Origin: an uncultured Christensenellaceae bacterium | GTDB taxonomy: Bacteria; Bacillota; Clostridia; Christensenellales; Christensenellaceae | Direction of reading: 5' to 3' | Length of the DNA stretch: 54,469 nt | NCBI GenBank assembly: GCA_934373295.1 | Contig: CAKROK010000005.1 | Location: forward strand, 1-54,469 | Part shown: in pieces, positions 41,460 through 49,670 of the stretch | Layout of the letters: each line of letters begins with the position of its first letter | Position numbering within the stretch: position 1 is the first letter of the stretch | Translations under genes and position numbers: made by a program | The notes under the pieces: model-generated | The model's input: the letters and a program-made list of their open reading frames with translations, nothing else | Database searches by the model: none | What the model was told of the DNA's origin: nothing

Positions 41460-41534
41460 CCGCCAGTTTACCAATCTCGTGCGGCTATTTTAATTAGTAG
41501 TCGAGGTTGACCGTCTATCGGCAACGTCTTTTCT
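41450..41534 (-). ncRNA. Antisense antitoxin RNA
   Basis: An ~85-nt RNA predicted from the promoter at 41541-41569 to the terminator within 41453-41491 (minus strand). Its 3' part is complementary to the end of the toxin mRNA. Its 5' part contains GGTCAACC, complementary to GGTTGACC in the toxin 5' UTR (41304-41311), which could give a second contact. The layout follows txpA-ratA and bsrG-SR4, where the antisense RNA blocks translation and promotes RNase III decay. Confidence 0.75.
41453..41491. terminator. Shared bidirectional terminator of toxin and antitoxin
   Basis: Perfect 11-bp stem AAAATAGCCGC/GCGGCTATTTT with a 17-nt loop. The toxin stop codon lies in the left arm. Confidence 0.88.
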
Positions 41535-41540
41535 ATATTC

Positions 41541-41569
41541 ATTATATTATGCAATCCCCCCAAAGTCAA
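41541..41569 (-). promoter_or_regulatory. Antitoxin RNA promoter (intact locus)
   Basis: Minus-strand TTGACT (41564-41569), 17-bp spacer, TATAAT (41541-41546). Confidence 0.9.
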
Positions 41570-41631
41570 TACGCACTCCCTTTATTTTTATCCGACCATC
41601 TTTTATAGCAAACCGTTTTTCAAAGCTCGTT

Positions 41632-42528
41632 TTAAATAAATTCCTTTACCACCCCATACACCATGCATACCGTCACCGCCGCGCACACAGCGCATACCGT
41701 CTTATAAAGCCGCGTGCGCGAATGCTCCGCGGATATCTCCCCGCCCGTTATCTCTTTCAGCCTTGACGGGCGCAGCGTCAACAGCATTATTCCCGCATAC
41801 GCCAACAGGCCTATATACGCCTCGCCCGAATAGCTGCTCACCGTCTCACTCATGCTCCCCTGCGAGAATATCCCCGATGCGAACATCGCCACGAAGTCGT
41901 TTAGCGCGTGAAGCAGCGCCATTGCCCAAATGTTGCCCGTGCGGTAGTATATCGCGCTGTACGCCGCGCCTATCGCTGCCGCCATCACGACCTGAACGAG
42001 TACGCCGGAAAGCTCCATCCCCGAAAGAATGTTGTTTAAGTGGACGAGTCCGAATATCACGCCCGAGATTATCGCACTGAACCACACGCCCGCGCCGTCC
42101 GTGCCGTATTTTTCAAATATGACCCCCGCGACTATCCCCCTGAATATGAACTCCTCCGCAATGCCAATTAACAGCGTCGTCATGCAGAACACGAGTATGT
42201 CTAACGGCGGATTCAGCGGCAGGTCCGCGCATGACTGGATCGTCGAAAGCAGCCCGAGCACAAGCGAAGCAATAATTATCATGCAGGGCACGAACGCTTT
42301 AAAAAAGCCGTATCGATATGTCGTAAGGATTTTCAGCCTGCCATACAGTGCAAGCATACCCACCGCGCACAGCGCCGCGAACAGCTCGCCCATCATGGTC
42401 GAATAATACGTCCCGTCGTCCGGTATCACAGCATATACCAATATCCCGCCCAATCTTAAAACGAGCAGAAATATCACAGCCGCCAGCCCCGCGGCCAATA
42501 TGGGAAAGCGCTTAGACAATCTCTTCAT
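41632..42528 (-). CDS. CPBP family intramembrane metalloprotease
   Basis: 298 aa, with about eight membrane helices. The conserved motifs are AEEFIFRGIVAG (EExxxR, near residue 124), FGLVHLNN and the second His in LLHALNDF. It belongs to the same superfamily as the protein at 3346 but is clearly divergent. Substrate unknown; roles in peptide processing or immunity are known for relatives. AGGAGG precedes the ATG. Confidence 0.9.
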   Translation of the reverse strand: MKRLSKRFPILAAGLAAVIFLLVLRLGGILVYAVIPDDGTYYSTMMGELFAALCAVGMLALYGRLKILTTYRYGFFKAFVPCMIIIASLVLGLLSTIQSCADLPLNPPLDILVFCMTTLLIGIAEEFIFRGIVAGVIFEKYGTDGAGVWFSAIISGVIFGLVHLNNILSGMELSGVLVQVVMAAAIGAAYSAIYYRTGNIWAMALLHALNDFVAMFASGIFSQGSMSETVSSYSGEAYIGLLAYAGIMLLTLRPSRLKEITGGEISAEHSRTRLYKTVCAVCAAVTVCMVYGVVKEFI

Positions 42529-42599
42529 GCCGACCTCCTAAAAAACTTTTCTACATTATAATATAATGCTTAAAAAAAGTCCACCTTATGTCCGCGCAT

Positions 42600-42632
42600 A
42601 AAAAAGAGACGCACCTATGAAATGCGCCTCTG
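42600..42632 (-). terminator. Terminator after the URO-D family gene
   Basis: Minus-strand AGAGGCGCA/TGCGTCTCT stem followed by TTTTTTAT. Confidence 0.85.
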
Positions 42633-42641
42633 CGTTTATAA

Positions 42642-43913
42642 TTATTTACGCTTATAGTTCTTCGCCGCCATAAACGCCGCGACGAGGTTTTCTCCCGAAA
42701 CGGACGCTTCGACGTTATGCACCTGTGAGAAGATGTAGCCCGCGCCCTTGGTGAATTCGTCGAGGTTGCTCTCGACCTCCTTGGCGACCTGCTCGGGCGT
42801 CGCGTTCACCAGCGTCGCCTGCGTATCCACGCCGCCGCCCCAGAAGGTTATGTCATTGCCGTATGCCTCGACCAGTCTCTTGGGGGACATGCCCAGCGCG
42901 CTTATCTGAACGGGGTTTAATGCGTCCACGCCTATCTCGATAAAGTCGGGGATGAGGTCAAACACAGCTCCGCAGGAATGATACAGCACCTTGACCTCGG
43001 GATAGTTCTTGTGGATGAAGTCAAACATGCGCTTATGCTGGGGTTTTATCCTCTCGCGGTATGTATCGGGCGATATGAGCAGACTCTCCTGCGTACCCAA
43101 ATCGTCCGTAAACTCTATGCAGGAAAGGTACTTTCCGCATACTGCGAGATAGTTTTCCAGATCCTTCATGAGAAGATCCACGCGCTTTTCAAAATAGCTG
43201 TCCATCATATCGTCGCAGTCCTCGTCGAGCAGGTTGCAGTAGAAGTTCTCATAGCCCCAATAGAGCTGACCCAGCTCGAATATGTTGCCGTTGAATACGC
43301 CGCATATCGCCTTGTCCGTCGTCTCATACAGCTTTTTCGCGCGTGCGCCGATGTCGTCAAGCTCCTGCTGATCCATTATGGGATAGGTCCACTCCTCTAA
43401 CTCCTCAAGGCAGGTAACATCCGCCAGCGGATGGCATACTCTGCTATACGCCTTTTGCCCTACGGGGCAGCGGGAGACCTCCTTACCCACGTCATAGGAC
43501 TTTCCGACTGTGATCTTATAGGGATGAACGAGGTCGTCTAACGGACGAACATACGCCCTGTCGCCGTTCGGCTTGAGCACGGGGTCAAACGCGCGCGGGA
43601 TGTACGCCTGCGTCTTGCCGTCGAGCAGCGTGCCCAGCTTATAGCCGTCTACGCGCATACCCATACAGGGCGTCTGCCTCCAAAGGCATACGACATCGCC
43701 GCCCATTGCGTCCCTCATCTCAGGCTCTATTTCGACGAGCTGCGAAAGCATCTCGGGGACGGTCAAAATCGTCTCGGGAAGACCCACTACCTTCTTCGCC
43801 GCCATGTATGAATACACGTTTACGCCCGTCGTTCCCGTTCCGCCAAAGTCCACCGGAACTCTGTCGACCGGCTGACGGCGCAGCGCCGCATTTATTCTCT
43901 CTCTTGAATTCAT
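42642..43913 (-). CDS. Uroporphyrinogen decarboxylase (URO-D) family protein, likely corrinoid methyltransferase
   Basis: 423 aa from ATG 43913 (MNSRERINAAL), with AGGAGG upstream; an earlier ATG lacks an SD. The TIM-barrel URO-D fold is recognisable (RRQPVDRVPVDFGGTGTTG; ALNPVQISALGMSPKRLVEA). A probable metal site is seen in VLYHSCGAVFDLIP. It is longer than HemE and resembles the MtaA/CmuA-like group of anaerobes, which move methyl groups from methylated substrates to corrinoids. No corrinoid protein or MtaB gene is adjacent, so the role stays open. HemE activity is unlikely. Confidence 0.85.
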   Translation of the reverse strand: MNSRERINAALRRQPVDRVPVDFGGTGTTGVNVYSYMAAKKVVGLPETILTVPEMLSQLVEIEPEMRDAMGGDVVCLWRQTPCMGMRVDGYKLGTLLDGKTQAYIPRAFDPVLKPNGDRAYVRPLDDLVHPYKITVGKSYDVGKEVSRCPVGQKAYSRVCHPLADVTCLEELEEWTYPIMDQQELDDIGARAKKLYETTDKAICGVFNGNIFELGQLYWGYENFYCNLLDEDCDDMMDSYFEKRVDLLMKDLENYLAVCGKYLSCIEFTDDLGTQESLLISPDTYRERIKPQHKRMFDFIHKNYPEVKVLYHSCGAVFDLIPDFIEIGVDALNPVQISALGMSPKRLVEAYGNDITFWGGGVDTQATLVNATPEQVAKEVESNLDEFTKGAGYIFSQVHNVEASVSGENLVAAFMAAKNYKRK

Positions 43914-44103
43914 AACGCTACCTCCTCGTTTCATTCGGTTAATGTTCGGTTATTCGATACTTTAAATATACATCTTAGTTTTTTACTATCATTGTGAAAA
44001 ACAACTGTATTTTGCAAATAACTACTGTCCGCACGATCGGCGCATTTTTTGAATAATAAACCGTTTACGGCGCATCATATAAGAAAAACGCAGGAGAGAT
44101 CTC

Positions 44104-44811
44104 ATGTTATATTTAAAGGTAGTTATAGCCTCGCTCGTTTCCGCCGTGGTGCTTTTTATTCTCACAAAGCTCATGGGCAATAAGCAGATAAGCCAGCTCA
44201 ACATGTTTGACTACATCGTGGGCATAACCATAGGCTCCATCGCTGCGGAGATGTCCACCGAGCTTAAAGAGGACCCGATACAATTCATCATCGCGATGGC
44301 GGTGTATGCGCTGCTCGCGGTGCTGATATCCGTCCTCACGGCGAAATCGCTAAAGCTGCGCCGATTTTTGAGCGGAAAGCCGTATGTTCTTTTCGACGAC
44401 GGAAAGATATACCGCGATAATCTCAAAAAAGCAAAGCTGGATGTCAACGACTTTTTGACGTTCGCCCGTCTCGCGGGATACGGCGACCTCACGCAGGTCA
44501 AGACCGCCGTGCTCGAATACAACGGCGCTATCAGCTTCTTGCCCCGCTCGTGCTATCGCCCCGCCACGCCCAAGGACATGCACATTCTCGTCGCGGAGGA
44601 GCTGCTGTTTTCCTCCGTCATAATGGACGGACATATCATAGCGGATAATCTCAGGGCGGTGGGAAAGGATGAGAGTTGGCTTATAAAGGAGGTCAAAAAA
44701 CAGGGATATATCGGCGTGGAGAGCGTGTTCCTCGGCCTATGCGATTCGACAGGCACGCTTAATCTTTTCCCCATGAACACGGGACGCCCCAAGCAGGAGT
44801 CCGTCGAATAG
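44104..44811 (+). CDS. DUF421 (YetF-like) membrane protein
   Basis: 235 aa. Three N-terminal TM helices (SLVSAVVLFILTKLMG; TIGSIAAEM; IIAMAVYALLAVLISVLT) are followed by a cytoplasmic domain with RRFLSGKPYVLFDDGKIYRD, RLAGYGDLTQVKTAVLE and NGAISFLP, all characteristic of the YetF/YdfS/YcaP family. In Bacillus some members act in spores (SpoVA-linked 2Duf proteins are related), but others have no known function. GGAGAG precedes the ATG. Confidence 0.9.
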   Translation: MLYLKVVIASLVSAVVLFILTKLMGNKQISQLNMFDYIVGITIGSIAAEMSTELKEDPIQFIIAMAVYALLAVLISVLTAKSLKLRRFLSGKPYVLFDDGKIYRDNLKKAKLDVNDFLTFARLAGYGDLTQVKTAVLEYNGAISFLPRSCYRPATPKDMHILVAEELLFSSVIMDGHIIADNLRAVGKDESWLIKEVKKQGYIGVESVFLGLCDSTGTLNLFPMNTGRPKQESVE

Positions 44812-44846
44812 ACGGCTCATTCGAAAACGCCCGCGCACTTTTCCTA

Positions 44847-44875
44847 TTGAAATTTCGCCTTGTCAAAGATATAAT
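44847..44875 (+). promoter_or_regulatory. rbsD promoter
   Basis: TTGAAA (44847-44852), 17-bp spacer, TATAAT (44870-44875). Confidence 0.85.
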
Positions 44876-44908
44876 TGATATAGCGAAATTCAAAAGGAGG
44901 AATAAATA

Positions 44909-45307
44909 ATGCTTAAAGGCGGAATTTTTCATCCCCAGCTTTCGAGAGTAATGGCGGAGCTGAGGCATATGGACACTATAGTCATAGGAGACGCGGGTCT
45001 TCCCATACCCAAGGGCGTGGAGAGAGTCGACCTCGGCTGGAGACCGGGCGACCCCGCGTATTTAGACGTTTTGGAGGAGATGTTAAAGGTGCTCGTGGTC
45101 GAGCGCGCTACCTTCGCCGAGGAGGCGCTCACAGTCACCCCCGATTTTCACAAGAAGGCGCTGGCGCTGCTCCCCGAGGGAATCCCGGTGGATTACGTTC
45201 CCCATGTCGAGCTGAAGCACTTATCCGAAAACGCAAAGGCGATCGTGCTCACGGGCGAGTTTACGGGCTATACGAACGTCATACTGACCTGCGGCTGCGC
45301 GTATTGA
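44909..45307 (+). CDS. RbsD/FucU-type sugar mutarotase (D-ribose pyranase)
   Basis: 132 aa. It interconverts pyranose and furanose or alpha and beta anomers of ribose or fucose. Key residues are in place: His20 and Asp28 (RHMDTIVIGDAGLPIP) and Tyr121/Asn123 (FTGYTNVILT). The family often lies in rbsDACBK or fuc operons; here it stands alone with its own promoter, so the sugar is not defined. AAAGGAGGA precedes the ATG. Confidence 0.92.
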   Translation: MLKGGIFHPQLSRVMAELRHMDTIVIGDAGLPIPKGVERVDLGWRPGDPAYLDVLEEMLKVLVVERATFAEEALTVTPDFHKKALALLPEGIPVDYVPHVELKHLSENAKAIVLTGEFTGYTNVILTCGCAY

Positions 45308-45327
45308 TATCGGTCAAACGCAAAAGA

Positions 45328-45358
45328 TCTCCGAGGCTTTTTTATCAGGCCTCGGACT
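45328..45358 (+). terminator. Weak terminator after the rbsD-like gene
   Basis: CCGAGGC/GCCTCGG stem, followed by ACTTTAG with no clean U-run. Partial read-through to the next gene is likely. Confidence 0.5.
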
Positions 45359-45376
45359 TTAGCTTTATAAACATTA

Positions 45377-46747
45377 ATGAAAATAGACACAAAAAGACCT
45401 GAATTTTGGATATCCGCTGCCGGGTTGACCGTACTCGCGGCAATCTTTTTAAACTGGTGCATCGGCGCGGACGTCACCGTTGCCGGATTTATCGCCGCGC
45501 TTTTAAGCGTGACTCTTTTTGCGGCTGTATGCCTGCGCTTTGTCCCCGAATGGGTGCGCTTTTGGAAAACAGGCGTTTCCGACTGCACCGAATATTCGCA
45601 GGAGAATGTGCCCAAACACATCGAATTAAAGATATTTTTCTCATTGATCGCGGTGGATATCGCGGTCGTGCTTTTGGTGTACCTGCTGCGCCGCATAATG
45701 GGCATAACGGGCGCGGGCGAGACCTTTGCCGAGAGCTTTGACTTTTGGAAATGCACGGACAGCGCGCACTACATAGACATCGCGCGGGATTGGTATCTTT
45801 CAAGCGGAGATTACGACAGGCTCGTCCAACTCGTGTTCTTCCCCGGATATCCGGTAATAATGCGCCTGTTTAACGTCGTCATAGGAAATTACCTCTATTC
45901 GGGAATGATAGTCTCGGGCATATGCTTCGCGCTGTCCGGCTGCGTGATATACAGACTGCTGCGCCTTGATCATTCTCACGGCGATTCCATCAGGATGATA
46001 AGGCTTTTATGCATAATGCCGGGTGCGTTCTTCTTCGCCGCGCCCATGAGCGAGAGCCTTTTCATGCTTATGTGTGCGCTCACGATATACTGCGCGCGCA
46101 CCGACAAATGGCTGATAGGCTGCCTTTTCGGCGCATATGCGGCGTTCACGCGCTCGCTCGGAATAACGCTCATCGTCCCTCTGTTGTTTGAGGCGATCGC
46201 GGGATATGTGCGCACAAAAAATGAGAAAGGCAGCAAAAAACGCCTTATCGCACGTCTTGCGCTCATGCTCATAGTCCCGCTCGGTTTTATAGCATATCTT
46301 TACATAAACTACCGCGTGTCCGGCGACCCGTTCAAGTTTATGGAATATCAGCATGACAATTGGAGCCAGGGGCTCGGATGGTTCTTCAACACGGCGGCAT
46401 ATCAGACGCAGATGGCGATAAAGTGCAGCACGACCAAGGTTCAAAACATGCTCGGGCTGTGGATACCCAACCTAATCGCGTGCTTCGGCAGTCTCGTGCT
46501 GATGTTCTTTTCCGTCAAAAAGATGCGCCCCAGCTATGCAGCGTGGTTTATAGGCTACTACGTCGTCGCCATAGGCACGACATGGCTGTTAAGCGCGCCG
46601 AGGTACTTAATAGCCTTTTTCCCCGTCCCGCTCGCGCTGTCCATCGTGGCTAAGGGACGCAAAAATGAGATCGCCGCGACCGTGACCTGCGCGGTTTTGG
46701 CGCTGCTGTATCTGTGCGCATTCGTGCTGCGCTGGCAGGTGTGGTAA
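45377..46747 (+). CDS. PIG-V-like polytopic glycosyltransferase
   Basis: 456 aa with about ten to twelve hydrophobic helices. It resembles GT-C mannosyltransferases of the PIG-V type: the first large loop holds DFWKCTDSAHYIDIARDWY (acidic, near residue 130), followed by FFPGYPVIMRLFN, then MSESLFMLMCALTIYC and RSLGITLIVPLL. Such enzymes use polyprenyl-phosphate sugar to modify lipids or proteins on the outer face. The GT-C loop HYIDIA carries the expected acidic residue. The start has a weak SD. No neighbour defines the acceptor. Confidence 0.82.
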   Translation: MKIDTKRPEFWISAAGLTVLAAIFLNWCIGADVTVAGFIAALLSVTLFAAVCLRFVPEWVRFWKTGVSDCTEYSQENVPKHIELKIFFSLIAVDIAVVLLVYLLRRIMGITGAGETFAESFDFWKCTDSAHYIDIARDWYLSSGDYDRLVQLVFFPGYPVIMRLFNVVIGNYLYSGMIVSGICFALSGCVIYRLLRLDHSHGDSIRMIRLLCIMPGAFFFAAPMSESLFMLMCALTIYCARTDKWLIGCLFGAYAAFTRSLGITLIVPLLFEAIAGYVRTKNEKGSKKRLIARLALMLIVPLGFIAYLYINYRVSGDPFKFMEYQHDNWSQGLGWFFNTAAYQTQMAIKCSTTKVQNMLGLWIPNLIACFGSLVLMFFSVKKMRPSYAAWFIGYYVVAIGTTWLLSAPRYLIAFFPVPLALSIVAKGRKNEIAATVTCAVLALLYLCAFVLRWQVW

Positions 46748-46759
46748 ACTAAGACGATA

Positions 46760-46795
46760 AATCCTGACCGACAAGCCTTTCGGTCAGGATTTTTT
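46760..46795 (+). terminator. Strong terminator after the glycosyltransferase gene
   Basis: AATCCTGACCG/CGGTCAGGATT stem, then TTTTT. It is also the terminal hairpin of the adjoining repeat. Confidence 0.9.
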
Positions 46796-47325
46796 ATGCC
46801 CAACTCGCTCGTCTTGCGCTTGCGAATATAAAGCGAGCTTGCCGATGACGTGCGGCGCAGGTTTTTGCGCACCATCCTGCGGATGGCGCGCAAAAACTAA
46901 GCCCGCCCGCCGGAGGCGGGCGGGCGACTTTCAAGCATGAAACGGCTTTCGCCGTTTCATGCTTGAAAGCTGCGCCGCGCATGTACGTGTGAGTTGAAGC
47001 TTTTTGGCGTTAGCGAGACGGCATTTCGACGTGGGATTATAATGGAGCTTTGCGGAGCAAAGCAACCTAATTATTCAATTTGCGTGAATATTTGCTCTTT
47101 TAAAATGGAGCGCACAAACTTCTCTTACCGCACTCCGTTTTTCACTATTAGTTTTTACATATAACTTGCGCCAAAAGGCGCACTGCCCTCTTATGGGAAA
47201 GTCTGAAAACCACGGTTTTCAGTTAAAACATAGTTTACTTCTAAATCAATCTAATGCCTTTAAAACTTACTTCTGACTTGAACCATTCTCTTTAATGGAG
47301 CTTTGCGCAGCAAAGCAACCTATCG
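46796..47325 (-). repeat. Composite intergenic repeat (copy 4) and mini-copy
   Basis: An inverted version of copy 3: outer stem GCGGCGCAG/CTGCGCCGC (46852-46860 with 46970-46978) encloses hairpins at 46861-46897, 46901-46925 (11-bp stem) and 46928-46969 (19-bp stem). TATAATGGAGCTTTGC...GCAAAGCAACC follows at 47038-47068, then a TTTTAAAATGGAGCGCAC end (about 47098). A separate TAATGGAGCTTTGC hairpin unit lies at 47293-47322. The 0.67-kb stretch 46748-47421 holds these and terminators, but no gene. Confidence 0.88.
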
Positions 47326-47369
47326 CTTGCTGCGACAAAGGCGGAAAGGTGAGCCTTTTAGCCAGCCTG

Positions 47370-47401
47370 AAAAAAAGACCCTCTCCCTTAAGGGAGAGAG
47401 C
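47370..47401 (-). terminator. Terminator after the SDR gene
   Basis: Minus-strand CTCTCTCCCTTAAGGGAGAG palindrome, then TCTTTTTTTC. Confidence 0.9.
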
Positions 47402-47421
47402 CTAAAATTCGCTTTTTTAAA

Positions 47422-48210
47422 TTAGAACGTTCTGATGGAAGAAGTCCAGCCGCCGTCGATAACCATTACATCGCCGGTGATGTAGGAAGCGAGAGCGTCG
47501 GAAGCGAGGAACGCCGTAGCAGCGCCGATATCCTCGGGATCGCCGGGTCTGTGCATCGGGATAGCCGCCATCATCTTCTCAGCGGTCTCCTTGTTAGCAT
47601 AGAAGAGCTTCTTCGTGCCTTCGAACATGATGGAGCCGGGGCAGATAACGTTTACTCTGATGCCCTCGTCAGCGAGTTCGATAGCCATAGCTTTGGACAT
47701 GTTGATAACACCCGCCTTAGCCGCCGTGAAGCCAACCTGTAATCTTAAGGGAAGAACGCCCGCGATGGATGAGATGTTGATGAGGTTGCCCTTGGTCTCC
47801 TGCTTTCTCATCTGTCTGATAGCGTACTTGGACATGTAGTATACACCGTTTAAGTCACAGCCCATGATCCTGTCCCAAAGACCGTCATCATAGTCATATA
47901 TCTTCTTTCTGTACTCAGGACCGCCGTTGATTCCCGCGTTGTTTACGAGAACGTCGAGCGCACCGAACTTCTCAACAACGGTGTTTACGCATGCTTCGCA
48001 GCTCTCCTTGGAGGAAACGTCGCATACAACAGGCTCGCACTTGCCGCCCTCTGCCTTGATCTCGTCAGCGATCGAGGAAAGAGTAGCGATGGTACGACCG
48101 GTAACTACTACCTGAGCGCCTTCCTGAGCGAAAACCTTCGCGATAGCGCCACCGATAGCGCCGCCGCCGCCGGTTACGACAACAACTTTGTCCTTAAGCT
48201 TTAAATCCAT
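47422..48210 (-). CDS. Short-chain dehydrogenase/reductase lacking the catalytic Tyr
   Basis: 262 aa, a classical SDR by length and fold. The cofactor loop VTGGGGAIGGAIA (TGxxxGxG-like), the NNAG motif (DVLVNNAGING) and the Ser of NISSIAG (S148) are present. At the position of the catalytic Tyr, 13 residues on, the codon is TTC: Phe161 in GFTAAKAG, with Lys165 retained. It may be inactive as an oxidoreductase or use another mechanism. The C-terminus (PGDPEDIGAATAFLASD, DGGWTS) is typical. Codon use is more biased than in neighbours, hinting at high expression. GGAGAA precedes the ATG. Confidence 0.92.
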   Translation of the reverse strand: MDLKLKDKVVVVTGGGGAIGGAIAKVFAQEGAQVVVTGRTIATLSSIADEIKAEGGKCEPVVCDVSSKESCEACVNTVVEKFGALDVLVNNAGINGGPEYRKKIYDYDDGLWDRIMGCDLNGVYYMSKYAIRQMRKQETKGNLINISSIAGVLPLRLQVGFTAAKAGVINMSKAMAIELADEGIRVNVICPGSIMFEGTKKLFYANKETAEKMMAAIPMHRPGDPEDIGAATAFLASDALASYITGDVMVIDGGWTSSIRTF

Positions 48211-48301
48211 ACTATTTCTCCTTTAATTATATTGGCCTCTGCCAATTATTGTTTAATTCTGCGCACGGCTCGCGTTAAACGATAAACCATGACGCAAGTT
48301 T

Positions 48302-48330
48302 ATTATACAATACACCCGCACAATAATCAA
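48302..48330 (-). promoter_or_regulatory. SDR gene promoter
   Basis: Minus-strand TTGATT (48325-48330), 17-bp spacer, TATAAT (48302-48307); the 5' UTR is about 85 nt. Confidence 0.85.
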
Positions 48331-48464
48331 GCAGTATTTTGTGAAAAAATTATTTTTACCGCTTTTTTCTGCATTTTCGGCAGATTTTTACCCATTTTTT
48401 TACGAAAAATTGTGCAAAAAGCTAATTTTGCACAAAAAACAGACATCCGTCTATGTTTGAGCAT

Positions 48465-48492
48465 TTGCTCGTCGCTATTACCCCCGTATAAT
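48465..48492 (+). promoter_or_regulatory. Promoter of the GT4-PlsC pair
   Basis: TTGCTC (48465-48470), 16-bp spacer, TATAAT (48487-48492). The intervening region 48331-48464 shows no other feature. Confidence 0.7.
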
Positions 48493-48542
48493 AGCGTTGT
48501 ACATTTATATTTATCATTATTTATTATATTTGGAGCAGTAAA

Positions 48543-49670
48543 ATGAACATTACAATTGTTTGTGACGTCTTGGGCGAGGCGAACAACGGCACTACGATAG
48601 CCGCCCTCAACCTCATAGACAGCCTTAAACGCAAGAGACATAACGTCCGCGTGGTCTGCGGCGACGAATCTCGCATCGGGCAGGAGGGCTATTATGTCGT
48701 TAAGAGCATAAACCTCGGCCCGCTCAACAGCTATGTTAAAAAGAACGGCGTTTCATTGTCCCGTCCCGATAAAAAGATACTCAGGCAGGCCATATCCGGC
48801 GCAGACGTCGTCCACTGCATGATGCCCTTTGCGCTTTCACGAGCAGCAATGAAGGTCTCGCGACAAATGGGTATCCCAGTCACGGCGGGGTTCCATGTTC
48901 AAGCGGAAAACTTTACATCCCATATTTTCATGATGAACTCCCGCCTCGCGAACAAGCTCACCTACAAGAACTTCTACAGAACGTTCTACCGTCACTGCGC
49001 GTGTGTCCACTATCCCACGGATTTTATCCGCTCGGTATTTGAAGATCAGACCGGCCCCACGAATCACTACGTCATATCAAATGGCGTAAACAAGCGATTT
49101 AAGCCCATGAGCATAAATAAACCCACCGAGCTTGCAGATAAATTCGTGATACTCTTTACGGGGCGATATTCAAAGGAAAAATCCCATGACCTGCTCATTG
49201 ATGCGGTCAGCCTGTCGAAATATTCTGACAGGATACAGCTCATATTCGCAGGCGCGGGCCCGCGCGCGGAGCATATCGACGAGTATTCAAAAAAGCTCCC
49301 GTTAAAGCCCATATGCCGATTTTTCTCCCGCGAGGAGCTGGTGAAGATATTAAACTTCACCGACCTTTACGTCCATCCCGCGGAGGTCGAGATCGAGGCG
49401 ATATCCTGCCTCGAGGCGATAGCCTGCGGCGACGTCCCCGTGATAAACAATTCACCGCGCTGCGCGACAAAGAGCTTCGCGCTTACGGATAAGAACCTGT
49501 TTGAATTCAACGACTCATCCGACCTCGCGAAAAAAATTGACTACTGGATAGAGCATCCACGCGAGAAGGCGGAATGCAGCATAAAATACCGCGATTTTGC
49601 AAAGCAATTTGACTTCGATACGTGCATGGATAAGATGGAAGGAATGTTAAAAGATGCCGCGGCAATGTAA
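48543..49670 (+). CDS. GT4 family glycosyltransferase
   Basis: 375 aa with a GT-B fold. The N-terminal acceptor domain starts MNITIVCDVLGEANNGTTIA with the Gly-rich loop; the C-terminal donor domain has ILFTGRYSKEKSHDLLIDAV and the EX7E-like EVEIEAISCLEAIACGDVPV (~residue 282). It is soluble or peripheral. It overlaps by 17 nt with a PlsC-type acyltransferase gene, suggesting that the product is a lipid: a diacylglycerol or phosphatidylinositol glycosyltransferase is a reasonable guess. The SD is TTGGAG. Confidence 0.9.
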   Translation: MNITIVCDVLGEANNGTTIAALNLIDSLKRKRHNVRVVCGDESRIGQEGYYVVKSINLGPLNSYVKKNGVSLSRPDKKILRQAISGADVVHCMMPFALSRAAMKVSRQMGIPVTAGFHVQAENFTSHIFMMNSRLANKLTYKNFYRTFYRHCACVHYPTDFIRSVFEDQTGPTNHYVISNGVNKRFKPMSINKPTELADKFVILFTGRYSKEKSHDLLIDAVSLSKYSDRIQLIFAGAGPRAEHIDEYSKKLPLKPICRFFSREELVKILNFTDLYVHPAEVEIEAISCLEAIACGDVPVINNSPRCATKSFALTDKNLFEFNDSSDLAKKIDYWIEHPREKAECSIKYRDFAKQFDFDTCMDKMEGMLKDAAAM

